A DNA stretch of 50,617 bases from Pseudomonadota bacterium (GCA_016125035.1 WGMN01000015.1:1-50617); one strand, 5' to 3'. Shown: positions 39,836 to 48,548, counted from the first letter of the stretch. Notes: a model not told the origin generated them from the letters alone. Translations and numbers: made by a program.

Positions 39836-41086
39836 ATGGCCCTCGTCCTCACCTTCGTCATCATCCTGCTGCTCATCTCGGCGCTGCTGTGCGCGGTAGA
39901 GACCGCACTGCTGTGCGCCAGCCGCGCGCGCCTGCACCAGCACGCGCAAAAGGGCGATGCCCGCGCCACCGTGGCGCTCGATCTGCTCAAAAACACCGAC
40001 CAGATGCTCGCCGCCATCCTCATCGTCATGACCATCATCCCGGTGGTGTGCTCGGCACTGGTGGCGGGGGTGGCGCTGCAGCAGTTCGGCCCCACCGGGG
40101 CGGCCTGGGCCACAGCGGCGCTGGGGCTGTTCATCGTGCTGGTGGTAGAGGCCTTCCCCAAGGCGCTGGGCAGCCGCTTCCCCGACGCCATCTCTCTTAC
40201 TTTCGCGCGCCCCATGCGGCTGTCCATGCTGGCCATGCTGCCGGTCACACTGGCCATCAAGGCCTTCAACACCGCGCTGCTCACCCTCATGGGCCTGCGC
40301 ACCAAACAGGGCGCGGCCTTCACCGAGGCCGACATCCGCGGCGCCATCAACCTGGGGCTCGAGCATGGCGCGCTGGCCCCCACCCAGCACCGCATGCTCG
40401 ACGCGGTGCTCGACCTCAACGAGCTCACCGTGCAAGACGTCATGGTCCACCGCAGCGCCATCGCGGGCATGGACATCAACACCCCGCCGCAGCAAATTCC
40501 GCAAGTGCTTGGCGATCTTCGCCACTCCCGCGTCATTGCCTTCGAGGGCGCGCGCGAGAACATCATCGGCATCCTCTACGTGCGTGACTACCTCACCGCG
40601 CTGGCGGCGGTGGAAACCCGCCGGGAGGTCCAGCTGAAAGACCACCTCCGCCCGCTGTACTTTGTGCCGGAGACCACCCCGGTGGGCCACCAGCTGCTGG
40701 AATTCTTGCGCCTGCACCGCCACCTGGCCCTGGTGGTCGACGAATACGGCGACGTGCAGGGCCTGATCACGCTGGAGGACATTCTGGAAGAGATCGTCGG
40801 CGACATCGCCGACGAGCACGAGGCGCGCCACCCCACCGGCGCAGAGAGCCTGCAACCCGACGGCAGCTACATCCTGCCCGGCAACACCCCCGTGCGCGAC
40901 GCCAACCGCACGCATAAATGGCGCCTGCCGGAAGGCGAGGCCATCACCCTGGCGGGCCTGCTGGTCGAGCACTTCCGCCGCCTGCCCGCCCAGGGCGAAA
41001 GCATCGAGCTCGGCGGCCTCACCCTCACAGTGGCGGGCAAACGCGGCCACCGCATCGAGACCATCCGCGTGGCCCCAAAAGCATGA
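39836..41086 (+). CDS. CNNM/CBS-domain membrane protein (HlyC/CorC family)
   Basis: The 416-residue product has the architecture of CorB/YfjD-type proteins. A CNNM membrane domain has three to four helices in the first 150 residues (FVIILLLISALLCAVETALL, the ETAL motif typical of the family). Two CBS domains follow (TVQDVMVHRSAIAGMDINTP and LVVDEYGDVQGLITLEDILEEIVGDI), then a C-terminal CorC_HlyC domain (PDGSYILPGNTPVRDANRTH...IELGGLTLTV). The family mediates Mg/Co efflux or Mg homeostasis in the inner membrane. It is preceded by a 156-residue gene and its stop codon overlaps the next gene's ATG. Confidence 0.92.
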   Translation: MALVLTFVIILLLISALLCAVETALLCASRARLHQHAQKGDARATVALDLLKNTDQMLAAILIVMTIIPVVCSALVAGVALQQFGPTGAAWATAALGLFIVLVVEAFPKALGSRFPDAISLTFARPMRLSMLAMLPVTLAIKAFNTALLTLMGLRTKQGAAFTEADIRGAINLGLEHGALAPTQHRMLDAVLDLNELTVQDVMVHRSAIAGMDINTPPQQIPQVLGDLRHSRVIAFEGARENIIGILYVRDYLTALAAVETRREVQLKDHLRPLYFVPETTPVGHQLLEFLRLHRHLALVVDEYGDVQGLITLEDILEEIVGDIADEHEARHPTGAESLQPDGSYILPGNTPVRDANRTHKWRLPEGEAITLAGLLVEHFRRLPAQGESIELGGLTLTVAGKRGHRIETIRVAPKA

Positions 41087-41673
41087 TTCCCTATTACTTC
41101 GTTTTCCTTGCTGCCTTTATTAACTTAATAGGCGGGGTTTCTTATGTTGTGGAAACTTACCGTGGCAACACTAAACCCAACCGCGTTAGCTGGTTTTTAT
41201 GGGCGCTCGCACCAATGGTAGCCGTCGCGGCACAATTGGCCAGTGGCATAGGCTGGTCCACTCTTATTGTGTTCATGACAGGCTTTTGCCCTCTTTTGGT
41301 ATTCATCGCATCTTTCACAAATCCTCACGCCTACTGGCAATTGACCTGGCTGGATTACGCTTGCGGAATCCTGTCACTGGTTGGCCTCATCCTCTGGGCT
41401 ATCACCAAAGACCCTGTCCTTGCCGTAGTGTTTAGTATTCTCAGTGATGGTTTAGCGGCCCTGCCTACCATCCTTAAATCCTACACCAACCCTGAAACAG
41501 AAGACGCAAACGCTTTTATTTTCGCTGCCATTGGCACAAGCCTCGCCTTTTTCACTATTGAGCAACACAGCTTTATTGCCGATGGCTTCACCGTTTACAT
41601 CATCGGCGTCTGCGTGCTGCTCAGTGTCCTCATCAGCCGTAAACACCTCAAGTCTTTCCGCCACGATGCTTAA
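41083..41673 (+). CDS. membrane protein resembling Patescibacteria (CPR) proteins
   Basis: The 196-residue product has about seven hydrophobic helices: YYFVFLAAFINLIGGVSYVV, RVSWFLWALAPMVAVAAQLA, LIVFMTGFCPLLVFIASFTN, YACGILSLVGLILWAITKDP and later segments. Conserved-looking pieces are TKPNRVSWFLWALAP and FSILSDGLAALPTILKSY. I recall this family as frequent in candidate phyla radiation genomes and rare in proteobacteria; that is memory, not a search. Base composition here is visibly more AT-rich and codon use differs from neighbours, which favours transfer. The ATG overlaps the transporter's stop (ATGA) and its own end overlaps the lipoprotein gene by 8 bp. Function unknown. Confidence 0.75.
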   Translation: MIPYYFVFLAAFINLIGGVSYVVETYRGNTKPNRVSWFLWALAPMVAVAAQLASGIGWSTLIVFMTGFCPLLVFIASFTNPHAYWQLTWLDYACGILSLVGLILWAITKDPVLAVVFSILSDGLAALPTILKSYTNPETEDANAFIFAAIGTSLAFFTIEQHSFIADGFTVYIIGVCVLLSVLISRKHLKSFRHDA

Positions 41674-43288
41674 AACCCTCCTCCTCGCCGCCCTGGCCCT
41701 GGCCGCCTGCAAGCAGGAAGCGCAAAAGCTCCCCGACTATTCCCAACCCCCCGGCCCACCGGCGGTGGGTGACAGGCTCAACGGCGCCATCCTCGGCAGC
41801 CCGCCCAACCTGGTGCCGTATTTAGCCGCCGATGCCTCCGCCGCCGCCATCGCAGGCTCCATCTACCACGCCCTGCTCACTTACGATGGCGACCTCAACC
41901 TCATCCCCCAACTCGCGCAAAGTTACCAGGTCTCCAACGGCGGAAAAACCATCACCTTCCATTTGCGCAAGGATGCCATGTTCTCCGACGGCGTACCGCT
42001 CACCAGCGCCGATGTCTCCGCCACCTTCCACGCGCTCACCAACCCCAACACCCGCACCCCTTATGCCGACGACTACCTCCGCGTAAGCAAATTCGAAACA
42101 CCGGACGCCTCCACCGTGCGCGTCAGTTACGCCGAGCCCTTCGCCCCGGCGCTGGCCAGCTGGGCCGGGCTCATCGTGCTGCCCGCGCACATCATCACCC
42201 ATGAGGCCGACTTCAACCAAACCTCCCTGCGCGAGCACCCGGTGGGCACCGGCCCCTACGTGCTGGCGCGCTACAAACGCGGCGAAGACGTGCTGCTCAG
42301 CGCCTCCAAAAACTCGTGGGAGAAAACCTCCATCTCGCAACTCTACGATCGCATCATCCCCGACCAATCCACCCAATGGCTAGAGTTCAAAGCCGGCAAC
42401 CTCGACACGCTGGAGCTCACCCCCCTGGCCTACACGCGCCTCATCAACCAGCCCTGGTTCACCGCGCGCTACACCACCTACCGCTACCTCTCCAGCGCCT
42501 ATACCTACGTCGGCTTCAACCTCAAAAAACCGATGTTCGCCGATAAAGCCACCCGCCAGGCGCTCTCTTATGCGGTAGATAGGCAAGGCCTCATCAACGC
42601 CGTGCTCTTCGGGCAGGGCGAGCCCCTGGCCAGCATCTTCAAACCCGGCACCTGGGCCTACAACACCGCGCTCAAGCCCTACCCTTATGATCCCGCCAGG
42701 GCCAAACAGCTGCTCGCCGAGGCCGGCTGGAAACCCGGCCCAGACGGCATCTTGGTGAGAGCCGGCCAGCGCTTCTCCTTCACCCTCACCACCAACCAGG
42801 GCAATGAGAGCCGCCTCAAAACAGCGCAAATCCTGCAAAAGTTCTTCGCCGACGTCGGCGTGGAGATGAACATCCGCGTGCAGGAATGGTCCACCTTCCT
42901 CACCAACACCATCAACCCCCGCGCGTTCGACGCGGTGATCCTGGGCTGGACCCTTCCCGCCGAGCCCGACCCGTACGACGTCTGGTACTCCGCCAACACC
43001 AAGCCAGAGCAGTTCAACTTCGTCAGCTTCAACAACCCGCGGGCAGATGCCGACATCATCGCCTCGCGCCGCACGTTTGATAAAACCACGCGCAAAAAAT
43101 ACCTCGACAACCTGCAAACCATCCTCTCCGACGAGCAACCCTACCTCTGGCTCTACGCCCCCTATGCGCTGGAGGCGGTCAGCAAACGCGTCATCGGCAT
43201 CAAGCCCGCGCCGGCGGGCATCAGCTACAACAGCGTGCAGTGGTACGTACCCAAGGCCTGGCAACTGCGCCCGCTGCTCCTCCCCTAG
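41666..43288 (+). CDS. ABC-type peptide-binding lipoprotein (SBP family 5)
   Basis: The 540-residue product has a lipoprotein signal (MLKTLLLAALALAACKQEAQ, lipobox LAAC) and a family 5 solute-binding domain like OppA/DppA: GSIYHALLTYDGDLNLIPQLAQSY, KTITFHLRKDAMFSDGVPLTSADV, VGTGPYVLARYKRGEDVLLSASKN, ATRQALSYAVDRQGLINAVL and PEPDPYDVW-type C-terminal motif (AEPDPYDVWYSANT). It binds oligopeptides or similar solutes in the periplasm for an ABC importer. No permease or ATPase gene is adjacent, so it works with components elsewhere. It overlaps the preceding gene by 8 bp. Confidence 0.92.
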   Translation: MLKTLLLAALALAACKQEAQKLPDYSQPPGPPAVGDRLNGAILGSPPNLVPYLAADASAAAIAGSIYHALLTYDGDLNLIPQLAQSYQVSNGGKTITFHLRKDAMFSDGVPLTSADVSATFHALTNPNTRTPYADDYLRVSKFETPDASTVRVSYAEPFAPALASWAGLIVLPAHIITHEADFNQTSLREHPVGTGPYVLARYKRGEDVLLSASKNSWEKTSISQLYDRIIPDQSTQWLEFKAGNLDTLELTPLAYTRLINQPWFTARYTTYRYLSSAYTYVGFNLKKPMFADKATRQALSYAVDRQGLINAVLFGQGEPLASIFKPGTWAYNTALKPYPYDPARAKQLLAEAGWKPGPDGILVRAGQRFSFTLTTNQGNESRLKTAQILQKFFADVGVEMNIRVQEWSTFLTNTINPRAFDAVILGWTLPAEPDPYDVWYSANTKPEQFNFVSFNNPRADADIIASRRTFDKTTRKKYLDNLQTILSDEQPYLWLYAPYALEAVSKRVIGIKPAPAGISYNSVQWYVPKAWQLRPLLLP

Positions 43289-43334
43289 CGGCGCAAAAAA
43301 AGGCGCCCCGCGCCCGCCCCCCACGGCCCCCTCT

Positions 43335-44318
43335 TTAGGTGCTGATAACCTGCTGCTGGTAAGCGTTATACCCCTTCATGTAGTCGGCATCCGTGCTGCC
43401 CGGCCTCAGCCCGTTCTGCGCATCCACAAAACCCTGGCTGTAACGCTGCTGGGCGCTCGCCACGGTCGAGATCTCCGCCACCACATCAGCGCCCAGGCGC
43501 ACCGCGCCGTCGTTGCTGGCCACGGTCACGCTGCCATCATCGTTCCCGCCAATGTAAGTACCGCTGCTGCTGTAGCCCTGCACCGGGCTGGCGCTGCTGG
43601 AATAGCTGTCGCTGTCGCTGCCGCCAATGTAGGTGCCGCCGCTGCCGCTGTAGCTGCTGCCGCCAATGCTAATGCCGTAAGACCCGCTGCTGTAGCTGCT
43701 GCCGCTGGCCTGGGTGGCCGCACTGCCAATAATCGCGCTGGCCACAGTGGCCACGGCGCTGTTGGCGGTGCTGGTGGTGGTGCCGGTCTGTGCCGCCAGC
43801 GCCGCGCTGGTGCCCACGCTGGAATAATCCACCTGCGCATTCCCCTGCGCCTTCAGTTTGTCAATCTCGGCCTGCAACTGGGCAATGGTCGCCGCCTGTT
43901 GTTGCTGCTGGTCGTAAGGCTGGTTGTAATAGGCCGCCGCGGTCTGCGCATCCATGGAAGAGCCGCTGGAACCGGAAGACCCGCCCCCGCCGCCCTTCAC
44001 CATCCCCATCACCTGCTGGGCCATGCTCATCATTTGCTGGCCGCTCATCCCGCCGGCCCCGCCGCTGCCCAGTTTCCACCAATCAACTTTTTTGCACAAT
44101 CCGGCCAACGCACCACCTGCGGCACCACCTGCGGCGCCACCGGCACCGCCGCTGCCCACCGCGCTGCACAGGCCCGAAAGGGCACTCATCGCCGTGCTGG
44201 CGGTCTGCATCGCATCCACCGCGTGCGCCGGGCTGGCGGTGGCCAGTGCGGCCACCAGCGCCAAAGCCCACAGCGGGCGTTGGCGCCCCAATTCCATACG
44301 GGTAAGTTCACCCTTCAT
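43335..44318 (-). CDS. secreted Gly/Ser-rich Cys-WW protein A
   Basis: The 327-residue protein has a signal peptide (WALALVAALATASPAHAVDA), the Cys-WW element (C51, C75, W80-W81; CKKVDWWKLG), a Met-rich helix (MSGQQMMSMAQQVMGMVKGG) and a long Gly/Ser/Tyr-rich central region (YSSGSYGISIGGSSYSG). The motif GAVRLGAD also occurs as GAVRLGGD in the giant protein, and SSMDAQ is close to SSMDGQ there. The C-terminus (YSQGFVDAQNGLRPGSTDAD) carries a YxxGF/GY motif shared with its two neighbours. A CATAAT box ends six bases before the ATG at 44318, suggesting a leaderless message. No known family recognised; function unknown. Confidence 0.75.
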   Translation of the reverse strand: MKGELTRMELGRQRPLWALALVAALATASPAHAVDAMQTASTAMSALSGLCSAVGSGGAGGAAGGAAGGALAGLCKKVDWWKLGSGGAGGMSGQQMMSMAQQVMGMVKGGGGGSSGSSGSSMDAQTAAAYYNQPYDQQQQQAATIAQLQAEIDKLKAQGNAQVDYSSVGTSAALAAQTGTTTSTANSAVATVASAIIGSAATQASGSSYSSGSYGISIGGSSYSGSGGTYIGGSDSDSYSSSASPVQGYSSSGTYIGGNDDGSVTVASNDGAVRLGADVVAEISTVASAQQRYSQGFVDAQNGLRPGSTDADYMKGYNAYQQQVIST

Positions 44319-44386
44319 GCTTTTATTATGGGGCGCCCCACCAGCTTTTGCGCCCCCTTCCTGACATTTTTCCCCCCAAAGCCCAA

Positions 44387-44411
44387 AAAAGCCCGCCAAC
44401 GGCGGGCTTTT
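44387..44411 (-). terminator. terminator of secreted protein B
   Basis: AAAAGCCCGCC-AAC-GGCGGGCTTTT, an 11-bp perfect stem ending 15 bp from the stop codon of the 209-residue gene; on the minus strand it is followed by a T-run. Confidence 0.92.
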
Positions 44412-44425
44412 ATAATATATTTCAA

Positions 44426-45055
44426 CTATTTAACATTTCCAAACAACTGGTTCAACCCGGCAATATAGCCCTGCAGATAGCTCACATTGGTGGTGTAACG
44501 GCTGTCCACCGCCTTGCCATCCAAGGCGTCCTGAATCCCCTGGGGCGTCAGGGTGTTATCCACCACCGTGCCGTTGGCAATGGCGGCCTGGGCCTGCTGC
44601 TGCTGCAAGGCGGCCAACTGGGTGTTGTACTGGGTGGCCAGGGCTTGGTACTGGGCCTGATACTGGGCCTGCAAGGCATTGGCGGTGGCCTGCTCGGTGG
44701 GGGTCATCGGCAAGCCGGTCACCGGCGAGATCCCGCTGGCGGCGGCCGAGCCCGAGCTCCCGCCCATCATTTGTTTAAATTGCTGCACCAGCTGCATGAT
44801 CATACCCGCCATCTGGGGCAGGTCGCCCTTCATGTTCCACCATTGCAATGCCTGGCAGGCGGCGGCGCTGGCCGCTCCTGTGGGGGCCCCGGCCATACCG
44901 GTGGTGCCGGCGCACAGGCCGTTGTTGGGGGCAACCGCTCCCGCCGCCGTCCCCACCGTGCCGGCCCCCATCCACGGCCCGGCCCAGGTGGCTCCGCTGC
45001 CTCCGGCCAGGGCAAGCGCCAGGCCCAGGGCCATGTTTTTGTAAATTTTAGCCAT
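44426..45055 (-). CDS. secreted Cys-WW protein B
   Basis: The 209-residue protein has a signal peptide (MALGLALALAGGSGATWAGP), the Cys-WW element (C48, C67, W72-W73; CQALQWWNMK) and a Met/Gln-rich helix (MAGMIMQLVQQFKQMMGGSSG) like that of protein A. A Gln/Ala-rich coiled-coil-like stretch follows (ALQAQYQAQYQALATQYNTQ). The C-terminus DSRYTTNVSYLQGYIAG carries the shared YxxGY motif. A GGGAAGAG region precedes the ATG. It lies between protein A and protein C, all on the minus strand. It probably shares their function, which is unknown. Confidence 0.75.
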   Translation of the reverse strand: MAKIYKNMALGLALALAGGSGATWAGPWMGAGTVGTAAGAVAPNNGLCAGTTGMAGAPTGAASAAACQALQWWNMKGDLPQMAGMIMQLVQQFKQMMGGSSGSAAASGISPVTGLPMTPTEQATANALQAQYQAQYQALATQYNTQLAALQQQQAQAAIANGTVVDNTLTPQGIQDALDGKAVDSRYTTNVSYLQGYIAGLNQLFGNVK

Positions 45056-45109
45056 TCCCGTCTCTTCCCTTTAAACCGTTAACTGCTTATACCCGCCGCC
45101 ACAAACGCC

Positions 45110-47605
45110 TTACTTTTGCAGCAGGCTCTGGCCGCAGACAAACCCTTCCCGATACACCGGGTCGCTGCTGGCCTTGGCACTGTCGTAAGTGGTCCCGTAC
45201 AGGGCATCGCGCTTGGCATCGTCAAAGCTGGCCTTCATGTTCACCAGGGCATTGTTCACATCCGGGTTTTGGCCCAGCAAGGTGGCTTCGGCGGTGGTCA
45301 GCGTAGAGCTGTTCTTAAAGGCCAGCTGTGCCACGGCCGGGGTCACACCAAGGTGGTCGGCCACCGGGGTAAGGTCGCTGGCGCAAGTGGTCAGCACCGC
45401 GCTGTCGCTGGCATCTTCGCCGTTGGGGCCCACCACACCTGTGGTGCGCAGGGCCGCCCCGGCTTTATAACCGCTGGCATAGTTGGCATCTGCCGAGTAC
45501 CTGCTGTCCTGGCTCAAACCGCGCTGACCATCCAAATACCCGTTCTGATAAAGCGTGGAACTGTCCGGCGTGGCGGCGGGCGCGGCGGCGGTAGAGCTGG
45601 CCATCGGGCACATATTCACGCCGGTGCTGGTGTTCACCGCACAGCCCACACTGCTGGTTCCAGTGGTCCCGGCCGGGCACATCTCCACGTTAGAGGTGTT
45701 ATAGTAGCACCCCTGCGCATTGGCCTGGCTGGCCTGGGTGGCCACGGTGGTGGCAGCGGTCCCGGCGGCCGGGCTGGCAGAGCTACCGCTGCTGCCCTTC
45801 AACATTCCCATCAGCCCTTGCAAGCTCTGCAAGGCACTGGCCCCACTGCCTCCAAGCGCGTTCTGCACAGCCTGTTGTCCTTTTTGGATAATCGAGGGGT
45901 TCGGCGTGCCACCACCGCCACCATTGCCTCCCGTGCCAGGGGCAGCGCCCTGTGCGCCGGCAGCGGCGGCCGCCTGGGCATCCAGTTGCGCCGCCGAGGG
46001 CGCGCCCACAGCGCGCAGGCTCAAATCGGCCACATTGGTAGAGCCCAAGGTCTTCCCATCCACCGTAAGCGGCTGGCCCGACTTGCTAAAATCCACCTGC
46101 CCGGTCGCGGCATCCACCGTGGCGGGCTTGGCGGTGCCCAGCGGATCGTTCACCGGGTCAACCGAGTACGGCGTGCCGGCACTGGCAAGGCTGGGCTGCT
46201 GGGTGCCGAACACCTTGTCCGACTGCTCCTGCTTGGCCGCGTCCAACGCCTTCAAATTCAAGTCGGTGGGGTTGGTGGGGTAGCTGGCCTGCTGGGTGCC
46301 CAACGCCTGGCCAGACTGGCTAAAGTCCACCTGCCCGGTGGTGGCATCCACCGTGGCGGGCTTGTTGGTGCCAAGGGGGTCGCTGCTCGGGTCCACCGAG
46401 TACGGCGCACCGGCCGTGGCAAGGCTGGGCTGCTGGGTGCCAAACACTTCCGGCGCAGGCGTGGTGGTCGGCAACACGCTCTTGTAATCAAAGCCAGTGG
46501 TCGGGGCAGCCTCCGCTTGCGCGGTGGCGGCAGCAGGGGCAGCTTCAGCGGTCTTGGCTTCAGCAGTGGTGGCAGGGGCGGCTTCAGCGGTCTTGGCTTC
46601 AGCGGTCGTGGCAAAGCCACTCGTATCCGCCACCGAGCCTGCCGAGCCTCCCACAACACCATCCATCCCGGCCACAGGTGGGTTCTGGTAACCAAAAGCA
46701 CCATCAGCCCGTACCTGGTCAGAACCTTTAACGGTTTCCGCGGCGGTCTGGGGGGTGGCAACGCCAGTGGTTTCAGCTGTGGCAGCTCCGGTGGTCTCGG
46801 CGGTGGCAGCCTCGGCCTTGGTCGCGGCACCATCAATGGTCAATCCTCCCGTGCCAGCAAAGCCGGCTTCATCCATACTGCCCTGCCTCACCCCCACGGT
46901 GTCAAAACCGGCTTCATCCACACCACTCGCCCCGGCCGAAACTCCTTCCGGGTTGTTGGCGGCAATCGTATCCTTATAACTTCCGGAATCAGCGCTCTTG
47001 TAACCATCAATGTATTCCTGGAACTTGGCGGGGTCATTCTTAGTCGCCAGCAAGTCCGCCTTGTCGTCCGCGCTAAGGCCAGGCTTACTAAGTTCATTAT
47101 TCAAGTCGGTAACAGCCCTCTGCTCGGTATCCTGCTCAGCAAAAGAGGCCTTCACCTCATCCACCGCGCTATCAGCCTTATCTTCCGCCGCGCCCCATTT
47201 TATTTCATTGTTTTTATAGTCGCTGATCTGGTCCTTGTTGTACTGGGCGGTGTAGTGCTCCAGGTTTTCGTCACTCGACAATGCATCACGGGCCACGTCT
47301 TTATCAAAAGCGTCAACGGCCGGATCATTAAGTTCCTTGGTCAGCATGGCCTTCATTTCGTCCGGGGTCTTTTCGGTAACCCCGTCTTTTTGGCCCAGCT
47401 TCGTCCACCACTCTATGTTTTCGCAGTTGCTTTTTTCATCAAGCTCCTCGGTGTCGGTGCCCACCCGGGCCGCCGCCTTGGCCGCCGCCCGGCAGGTGTC
47501 GTCCGCGCTCTCCACACTGGGGGCGGTAGCCCCTTCCTCCGCGTGCGCCAGGTTCACACCCATGGCCATAGCGGCCATTACCAACAAGCTGAATGAGGTT
47601 TTCAT
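45110..47605 (-). CDS. secreted repeat-rich Cys-WW protein C
   Basis: The 831-residue protein has a signal peptide (MKTSFSLLVMAAMAMGVNLA) and the Cys-WW element (C38, C61, W66-W67; CENIEWWTKLG). A charged helical region follows (about 70-230), then Ala/Thr/Glu-rich low complexity. Two tandem repeats of about 75 residues come next, each starting VFGTQQPSLA and containing PATVDA-TGQVDFS. Further on are a Leu/Met-rich segment (LGGSGASALQSLQGLMGMLK), two C-x2-NTS...MCP motifs and the C-terminal YQNGYLDGQRGLSQDS...ASGYKAG. The start ATG lies in the perfect inverted repeat CATACT-TTG-AGTATG and six bases after CATACT. It is divergent from the GntR gene. No family recognised. Confidence 0.78.
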   Translation of the reverse strand: MKTSFSLLVMAAMAMGVNLAHAEEGATAPSVESADDTCRAAAKAAARVGTDTEELDEKSNCENIEWWTKLGQKDGVTEKTPDEMKAMLTKELNDPAVDAFDKDVARDALSSDENLEHYTAQYNKDQISDYKNNEIKWGAAEDKADSAVDEVKASFAEQDTEQRAVTDLNNELSKPGLSADDKADLLATKNDPAKFQEYIDGYKSADSGSYKDTIAANNPEGVSAGASGVDEAGFDTVGVRQGSMDEAGFAGTGGLTIDGAATKAEAATAETTGAATAETTGVATPQTAAETVKGSDQVRADGAFGYQNPPVAGMDGVVGGSAGSVADTSGFATTAEAKTAEAAPATTAEAKTAEAAPAAATAQAEAAPTTGFDYKSVLPTTTPAPEVFGTQQPSLATAGAPYSVDPSSDPLGTNKPATVDATTGQVDFSQSGQALGTQQASYPTNPTDLNLKALDAAKQEQSDKVFGTQQPSLASAGTPYSVDPVNDPLGTAKPATVDAATGQVDFSKSGQPLTVDGKTLGSTNVADLSLRAVGAPSAAQLDAQAAAAAGAQGAAPGTGGNGGGGGTPNPSIIQKGQQAVQNALGGSGASALQSLQGLMGMLKGSSGSSASPAAGTAATTVATQASQANAQGCYYNTSNVEMCPAGTTGTSSVGCAVNTSTGVNMCPMASSTAAAPAATPDSSTLYQNGYLDGQRGLSQDSRYSADANYASGYKAGAALRTTGVVGPNGEDASDSAVLTTCASDLTPVADHLGVTPAVAQLAFKNSSTLTTAEATLLGQNPDVNNALVNMKASFDDAKRDALYGTTYDSAKASSDPVYREGFVCGQSLLQK

Positions 47606-47725
47606 ACTCAAAGTATGGTGCAGCGCCCCTGCAAAAACCAGCCCTCCCCCCCTTAACCCACTGGCAGCGTTGCAATTCTGCCTCCTTTTTTGCACTCTTG
47701 CCCACCCCCTGCACCCGCTGCCTAC

Positions 47726-47747
47726 TTTGTATACTAACCCCTTGACC
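47726..47747 (+). promoter_or_regulatory. candidate GntR operator and -35 box
   Basis: TTTGTATACTAA (47726-47737), a near-palindrome of the type bound by FCD GntR proteins, lies 4 bp upstream of TTGACC (47742-47747). The -10 is unclear. It lies in the 200-bp gap between secreted protein C and the GntR gene. Confidence 0.4.
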
Positions 47748-47806
47748 CTCCTGTATTCCCGTGGCAAGTTGCGGCATACAAAAACAAAAAAGTGAGAGTA
47801 AACAAT

Positions 47807-48532
47807 ATGGGCAAGGTTATGGCGCAACACAGCAACCTCGACACCATGGTTCGTGAGAACCTGCGCGAGAAAATTTTGAACGGAGACCTCGACGGTGGCT
47901 ACCACCTGTCCGAGCTGAAGATCTCCAAGGAATACAACGTCTCCCGCACCCCGGTGCGTGAGGCCCTGTGCGCACTTGCCGCCGACGGCCTGGTGGAAAT
48001 GGTGCCCCACCGCGGCGCCTTCGTCACCCACGTGCCCTCCTCCACCAAGGTCGACCAACTGCAATCCTACGGCCTGTTCCTCGGCCTGGCCGCCAAACTG
48101 GCTGCGGAGAAGGCGAGCATCGAAGCGCTGATGGACCTCGAAGCCGCCTTTGCCTTCACCACGCAGGAAGATATCTCCACCGAGGCCTACCTCACCGCGG
48201 CCGAAACCGCGCTGGAGATGGTCGAGCGCACCGCCGCCAGCCCCACGGTCTCCGAGGCCATCACCATGGTCAAGCGCCGCACCAACATGGCCGAGATCTG
48301 GGCTTCCTCCATGTCCCAGCGCAAAGAGGTCAACAACCAGTTCCTCACCCTGCTCGCCGCGCTCAAGCGCAAAAAGGGCGACGCGGCTGAAAAAACCCTG
48401 CGCACCCTGGCCACCGTCGCCATCAACAGCTGGATGACCGCGCGCAAGGTGCAACTCACCTCCACCGATGAGGTCGATGACGCCCCCACCTACAGCCGCA
48501 CCCGCGCCGTGCAAAAAACGATCAACGCCTAA
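47807..48532 (+). CDS. GntR-family transcriptional regulator (FCD type)
   Basis: The 241-residue product has a GntR winged helix at its N-terminus: LREKILNGDLDGGYHLSELKISKEYNVSRTPVREALCALAADGLVEMVPHRGAFV, in which SRTPVREAL is the signature. A helical C-terminal ligand domain follows, of FadR/FCD style (LEAAFAFTTQEDISTEAYLT...RKEVNNQFLTLLAAL), though the usual metal-binding His residues are not obvious. It would repress a catabolic or envelope gene in response to a small acid. I use the ATG at 47807; a GTG at 47792 is possible. Divergent from secreted protein C and thus a candidate regulator of it. A terminator follows. Confidence 0.9.
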   Translation: MGKVMAQHSNLDTMVRENLREKILNGDLDGGYHLSELKISKEYNVSRTPVREALCALAADGLVEMVPHRGAFVTHVPSSTKVDQLQSYGLFLGLAAKLAAEKASIEALMDLEAAFAFTTQEDISTEAYLTAAETALEMVERTAASPTVSEAITMVKRRTNMAEIWASSMSQRKEVNNQFLTLLAALKRKKGDAAEKTLRTLATVAINSWMTARKVQLTSTDEVDDAPTYSRTRAVQKTINA

Positions 48533-48548
48533 CCCAAGGCACCAAAGC

